From Spirometra erinaceieuropaei (taxonomy: Eukaryota > Platyhelminthes > Cestoda > Diphyllobothriidea > Diphyllobothriidae): DNA of 64,000 bases. Below the pieces are notes generated by a model. That model worked only from the letters and a program-made list of their open reading frames with translations. It had not been told where the DNA came from and ran no database searches. Where the stretch lies: positions 785,963-849,962 of the forward strand of contig CACRXP010000011.1 in assembly GCA_902702965.1 (NCBI GenBank), in the 5' to 3' direction. Position 1 is the first letter of the stretch. Every line of letters begins with the position of its first letter. Position numbers and translations under genes: made by a program. Positions 10,214 to 16,200 of the stretch are shown here, piece by piece.

Positions 10214-13200
10214 CTACAAGAAAACCAAAAAAATAAATAAACATTATAGCTCTTTGCATGTGCAAGTCAAACAGTCTAATGAAACTTACGGCTGAGGTTT
10301 GGCTAATAAAGAGATTTTGGCTTTAGTGCATTGTATTAGTATCAAATAGTATTTGTATTCACTATATCAAGGGATAATGATATGTATACACAAATTTCCA
10401 ACGTCTCTGAACTAACCCAGTAGTCGCTTTAGGAATGTTTTCCCTAAAAAAATGCAACTGTCCTCAGAAAACCGTTACCGGAGAGTTTTTCGTTGAATTC
10501 AAGAAGTATTTTCTGGGACAGATAATAACCAGTCTTACAAACTTACCGACATTTACTCCGTCATCTAAGAAAGTATATTGTGTTCAGAAGTTGCAAAAAC
10601 ACAAGACGTCAATGAAAGGAATGAAACTCACCTGCCAAGAAGTCTATGGCCACTTCAGCTGAAATTCGGTAAAAATTTTACCGAATGATAATTAGTTATG
10701 CATACTGTTAAAACTCTCGCTGAAGGATTTCTAAAAGCATCAAAATATTCTTACCACCTTATTTGATACAAAGATAGAAGGGCAATAACATTATCTTTTA
10801 CTTGCCTAGCGACATTTTTCCTTAAAGAGACGAAAAACAAGGCGTCATGATTTTTTTTGAAAACCGCAGAAACCGACTGGCGTGAATAATGAAATGTAGC
10901 ATCACTTGGGTAAAGTTTATTTGAGACATTTTAACTCACTTGTCACTATTGTCTCAATTGCCTTGACTAAATTTAGAATGAACGACTTTGGTGAGATGTA
11001 AGGAAAAATACAAATTAACCTCTTCCATAATCGTAGGTCTTACAATTTTGCCAATTGAAACACATATAACCCAAGCAAACTGTATGTAATTATTTTGCGT
11101 CCGCATATAGCAGCCTGTTCAGTGAGCATGTTGTCATATATACGAAAAGGCGGTTTATCTAGTGTGATTTGCATTACTCCCCAAATTATGTAACGATGCA
11201 CGAGTATACCAAAGAGTGTCTATCAAGTTAAATAGTGTCACGTTGGCGAAAACTGTCATTACGGGGTATAAGCCAAAATTTTTTGTGGACAGATATTGCG
11301 ACCATTATGATATTATATTGCTTTAGCAAACGTACCTAAGCCGCTTAACAAACCTGAAAAACAAAATTCAAGGAACGTCTAATTTGCATTTTAACTGCTT
11401 ACAAAGAACAATCATAAGAAGGTATCGAACATGTTTCAGTACGTACGGGCTAAGGACGCTGCCTCTTGCTCTGAAACACAGTAAAGTTATTAAAGACAAA
11501 ATTCTGTCACTTCTACAAGCTAAATAAATCAATATGACTGATGGAAGTCTCCGAAAGTACCTGTTATTTGTTCGACAAGTTCTTTTACTGTAATAGAAGG
11601 TACAAATGTTCCATCATTCCCTTCTGCATGGCGGCACTTCTTCGAAGTTACGTAAAAGAAGTATAGAAAACTACGTAAGCTTCCTATGTTATAGAAGAAC
11701 ATGTTTTACTTACGCAGCCTTGTAGTGACGGCTAAAAGCAAAACATTTTATTTGTCCGTTTGTCACGTTAAATGTACGTTAGCGGAGAGGAAATGACGCT
11801 TTGTACATACCCTCCATTACACTTGTCAAAACCGATACTGAAAAATATACAGCGTTAATGCATAAGACTAAGTATTTTATATATTGATGCGCAAGAAACA
11901 GTAGATTTAACTAAGTATTTCAATATCCTTCCTCGTGCAATTGGTAAGGCTCACCTAGGTCCTTGCCCTGACCTGAAACAGTGACGCAAGATTACTTCGA
12001 TGTCCTTAGGAGTACAATTTTTCTATATAATTCAAAACACATGCTAACAAAAATTATGGATGGGTATTTACCGCCGAGGACTTTGAGAACTTCAGCAACT
12101 GGCACAAATACAAGAACACATTAAATATCTGCATTAATAAATCCCCACAAAAAAACAGTATCAACAAGGCCAGGGCATACGTATGTCGGTTGTATTTCCT
12201 AAAATTCAAGAAACTTTGGTCAATCAGGTTATCATTTAGCTCTCCAACAGATCTTAAAGACAAGAGGCCAGTTATCACCTTTGAAGAAGTTTAGAATGTC
12301 CTCATCTAAAAGACAAGATTTGAAGTTTGTCAAAAAGGCTCACAGATGCGCAAGTATGCAGGAGAGTTTTGAATGCCAAAAAGATAAAAAGGTTATCATT
12401 CTACTAGGTTGACATTTTTTAGTTCGTAACTGGCCCATAACAGCTTTAAGGTATTAAAAGTAATTCCCACACAGATGTCAAAACATGTTTCTTTATGACT
12501 TTGGTAGATCAACATTTGTGGCATGAAAAACGTTTAAAAAACACGATTCGCATTCAGTCTTTAAGACATTTGGTATACTCACTTGATTCCCCATCTTTTT
12601 CTTCATTTCATAAAGTATAATCAAAGTTATCAAAATGGTAATAGCATGAAATATTGTACGGTAGGATACGGATATCTTCTGTGTGAACACAGTTAATATG
12701 AACTCACTTTGCACGAGGTCAAGAAAATTGCGCACTAGAAACGAAAAAGCAATTATGCAAGAACGTCTACCTTATTACCCGAAGGCATAATTATCTAAAC
12801 CATTACGGCGTTTCATTGCTAAAAATTCAACTTTGACCTTTTATGAAGGCCAGATTAAAATTATTTATAATTCAGATTTTAACTTAATTTTTTATGTCTA
12901 CTTAACCAGACATTTTTGATGGGTTTCATTCACAAATAGTCAAATTCTCTTACTCAGATCCTGTGCGTTTCCTAAAATCCCAAATTATTTTGTCATTGTC
13001 AGAATCGCTGGTCTCTTCTGCTCAGCGTGCTAACACGTGAACATAAATAAGCTCGGTTTTTAAATTTTACCTTCGAAAAATTCGAGAACAAAGAGTTCTA
13101 AAATTAGAATTGAATAACTAGATAAGTGATGCCGTTGACATTGCTCACATGAACACATAGCTATATAATGTCACTCTGTTTAAAACACTGGTAGAGCTGC

Positions 13201-16200
13201 GTGGCAAACTTTATGGAAGTTTGAAACCCATGTACTAACTAACAGGCATCAGTTATATCGAAACCATTAATATGCGTTTTAAACAAGTACAAAATTATCA
13301 ACATATGTTTTTCAGAATACAAAAAAACAATGTGTCCAAATAATTTGCATTTTTTTCATACCCCAATTCCGTTCTGAAGCACGAAAACATTAACAAATAC
13401 TAGACTTGTTTGTTGGTAAACAATTGCAAAAATAAGGTCCTTTCGTGGCCTTAAAAACAGCAGAAACCTTAATAAATACTAGGAACATTGTGTTCCTATG
13501 CTAGCCAAAATATTAAAATAACTGGATGGTGTCTCACCTGTTATCAGCGTGAGTAACGCTGGAGCTACAAAAATAGAGCACCATGTTTGACAGCATATGC
13601 GTTTTCTGTGCTTTAACTCCGTTAGGCTTCCAGTCGAAACTGAAAGCAGCCTTAAAAAAATAAGACCACTTGCAAGGACTACATAAGGAAAAAACGGTCA
13701 TACACTTATGCTGAAGGTACAGTTGTTTAACCTTCTTCTTTTTTCCAATGGAATGACGATCCTCGTCTGTTTTTGGAACCAAATCCTCCGAGAACTGCCG
13801 TGGATGGGACTTCACTGACCCTCTATCATGGTACGTTGCCGCTAGCGTTTGTTAAGATGTCTCCTCGCTACTTACTGGTATTTTTTCGTTAAGACAAATG
13901 TGCCCCATTTTGACCAGGATAACATTAGTATTTAACTACCTTAAGCCCTGTTATGAATGTCTACTAATTTAAAATTATATAAGGCTAGCTCTATGATTGA
14001 AGCAAAAGATACCACCGGCATTAACCTGTTTGGCAATATAAATTGTTCAACCATCTGTGGCATAAAAATCAATGTCAGTCCATATATCTATATAGATGCC
14101 TAACCACCAGTTACTTGCCCACGCAGAGTTCTCCACTATAAAAAGCTTTACTTTCGCAATCAACTCTCTGATTATCTCGACTATTTATGCTCATGCCACC
14201 GGATGGTCTGCCGGTAACACTTGCGGTCTTTAAGTGCAGCCTACGCTTTCAAGATCAGGAAACCTTCGCAGACGCTGGACCGTTCCTGCATATCAGCCTA
14301 CGCTATTTTTGGATTTTATCCCCCATTATCAGTTCTGCAAATAATAGCGCAAACGATTTCTCGTCGGTTTATGACCATTTAACTAAAGGCATATAGGCAT
14401 GCATTCATTCTGGAAAATAATTATTTTTTAATAAAAAAACCTTAATAACAACTTTCTACCCAAAAGGCGTCGACGCATAAACTAACATGCAAACTGACAT
14501 AACTAAAGAAAAATCAGCGGCCAAATCATTACAGTGGGACTTCAAGTGGATGGCACAATTTAACTTATAGATAATATTTGCGCCAAAACTCTTTTGAGAA
14601 GAAAATGGAATGAGTCCACAGTTAAGACGTTTTTCACCACAAAAAATAAAGTGTATCTTTAAAAGAGGAAGGTTCGATCTCTGAAGCTGAAGGTTTATTG
14701 GCCTAACGATTCAGATTCTCACTTGATTCCATCATGAAAAGTAGTTTCAAATAATGGGTTTGAGTGAGCGTCTGAGGCGTCAGGCCAACAAACATCCCAT
14801 TGCAGCGAGCGCATGCCTTGCCTCTGGACCTGCTCGATCGAAATGTTGTCCTATTTTTAAGCAGCATGTGTCCTCACCGGTCATCGACCATGGCTTAAGA
14901 ATTGCATGACAATCCTAACAGAAAAAAATGGGAGACGCGCAGCCAGGATCACTGATCACATAATATGAAAATGAGAATGTAGGGGATATTGTATGAACGA
15001 AATATGTTTTCGATGGACAAATGGGCCCTTTTCATGGAATGATAAACTGATTGACAGGAAGCATTTCGGAATACACCATAAATATAGACTTATCCTCCTG
15101 TCACTTCCAGGCAATTACTTTATTTCGTATTTCCATACATACAAAATTTATTGTTCAAAATCAATTATCAATCTTTAGGCGTTGCCAATGGTCTTAAGAA
15201 AATATGGCTTTCTTGGTCAAAACATGTGTTTTAATTGTAAGCGATAAGGTAAGAAGATGCTTTGAAACTTCAAAAACTGAAATTTGAGTGGACGGCACGG
15301 CTCTTACTGCATGTGTTTTGCAGAGAGGCTGCTATTGCCGATGAACGTTTGATAAGATAATTAAGCTGTAGGCAGTTATTACGTCTAAAAATTACTACAA
15401 TAATTTGTTTAAATCAATAGGCCCCCTTATCTTGCGCTGCTCTTTTTATTTGTTTGGTTATGTTCCTCTTAAGTAACCGTATTGCAAAACACAACCACAC
15501 CAACATTTTATAGATATTATTTATTTTTGAGACAGAAACAAAACTTTAATGCTAACTTCATGTCCTACGTGGGAGAAGGTACTTTTATGTAATTTTTCAG
15601 GATATTCTGATTCTTCGGTTGGAATTCACTTGTCAAAAAAGTAAATGTTTCTACTAAAAGGCTCTCTTTTGAACACATGCCTCCTTGTAAGAAAATTCTC
15701 TTTTATGGACACTGCTCACACAAATACGGTTAAGACAACAAAAATCGTGTCCACTACTGGTAATTAAGACAAAAATATAATTATAAAGTTAGCAATATTT
15801 TTAATTATAACAGGCACTGCCATGTATAATAAACAATTTCACTTTCTAGACTTTCTTACAACAGTCTTTTAGATGCTACGGAGTTCGATCTGGAACTCCT
15901 TGCACGCCAGTTATGTCAGTCAACTTTGAATACTATGTCTACTCTCTGTTTTACTTACCAATGGTCTTCAATTTGCCTAAGGAAAATAGCCAAGTTTTAT
16001 GTTATATTGCAATTTGAAGGAGGCATGCATTCATTTGGATACGCCACTGTATAAGCGTTATGATTATTACCTATTCCGAATTCCTTTGCGCGACCAACTT
16101 CGATGACATGAAAAAGCGCAAAGTTAGACCCGAGACAAATATATATGAGAGCAAACGAAATACAAAATAGGCAAACAGCCCGGGCTCAAAATGCTTAAGA

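Noticed and set aside
10706..10730. Exon-like segment of 14 or 25 nt with good signals in MEG-A
   Set aside because: Neither length keeps phase 1, and the following 27-nt exon would then be out of frame. I could not find a compensating partner.
12028..12293. A stop-free plus-strand stretch of about 88 codons that reads like protein
   Set aside because: It has no start codon or convincing acceptor, and it overlaps three strong minus-strand micro-exons of MEG-A. Runs of this length are expected by chance in 64 kb.
12771..12794. 24-nt exon candidate in MEG-A
   Set aside because: It has a stop in phase 1, and only 12 nt separate it from the in-phase exon at 12807-12818.
13534..13842. A minus-strand frame of about 100 codons with a charged stretch, considered as a long MEG-A exon
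   Set aside because: Its acceptor is weak. A 21/27-nt exon ending at the same donor has a far better acceptor and fits the gene's phase.
14868..14904. 37-nt segment with a superb acceptor and donor on the minus strand
   Set aside because: Phase 1 meets a stop after five codons, and the length is not a multiple of three. It also borders the PLE tail, so the signals may belong to the insertion.
15860..15889. Exon-like segment of 16 or 30 nt in MEG-A with donor GTT|GTAAGA
   Set aside because: 16 nt shifts the frame and 30 nt has a stop in phase 1. It could be a terminal alternative but is not supported.
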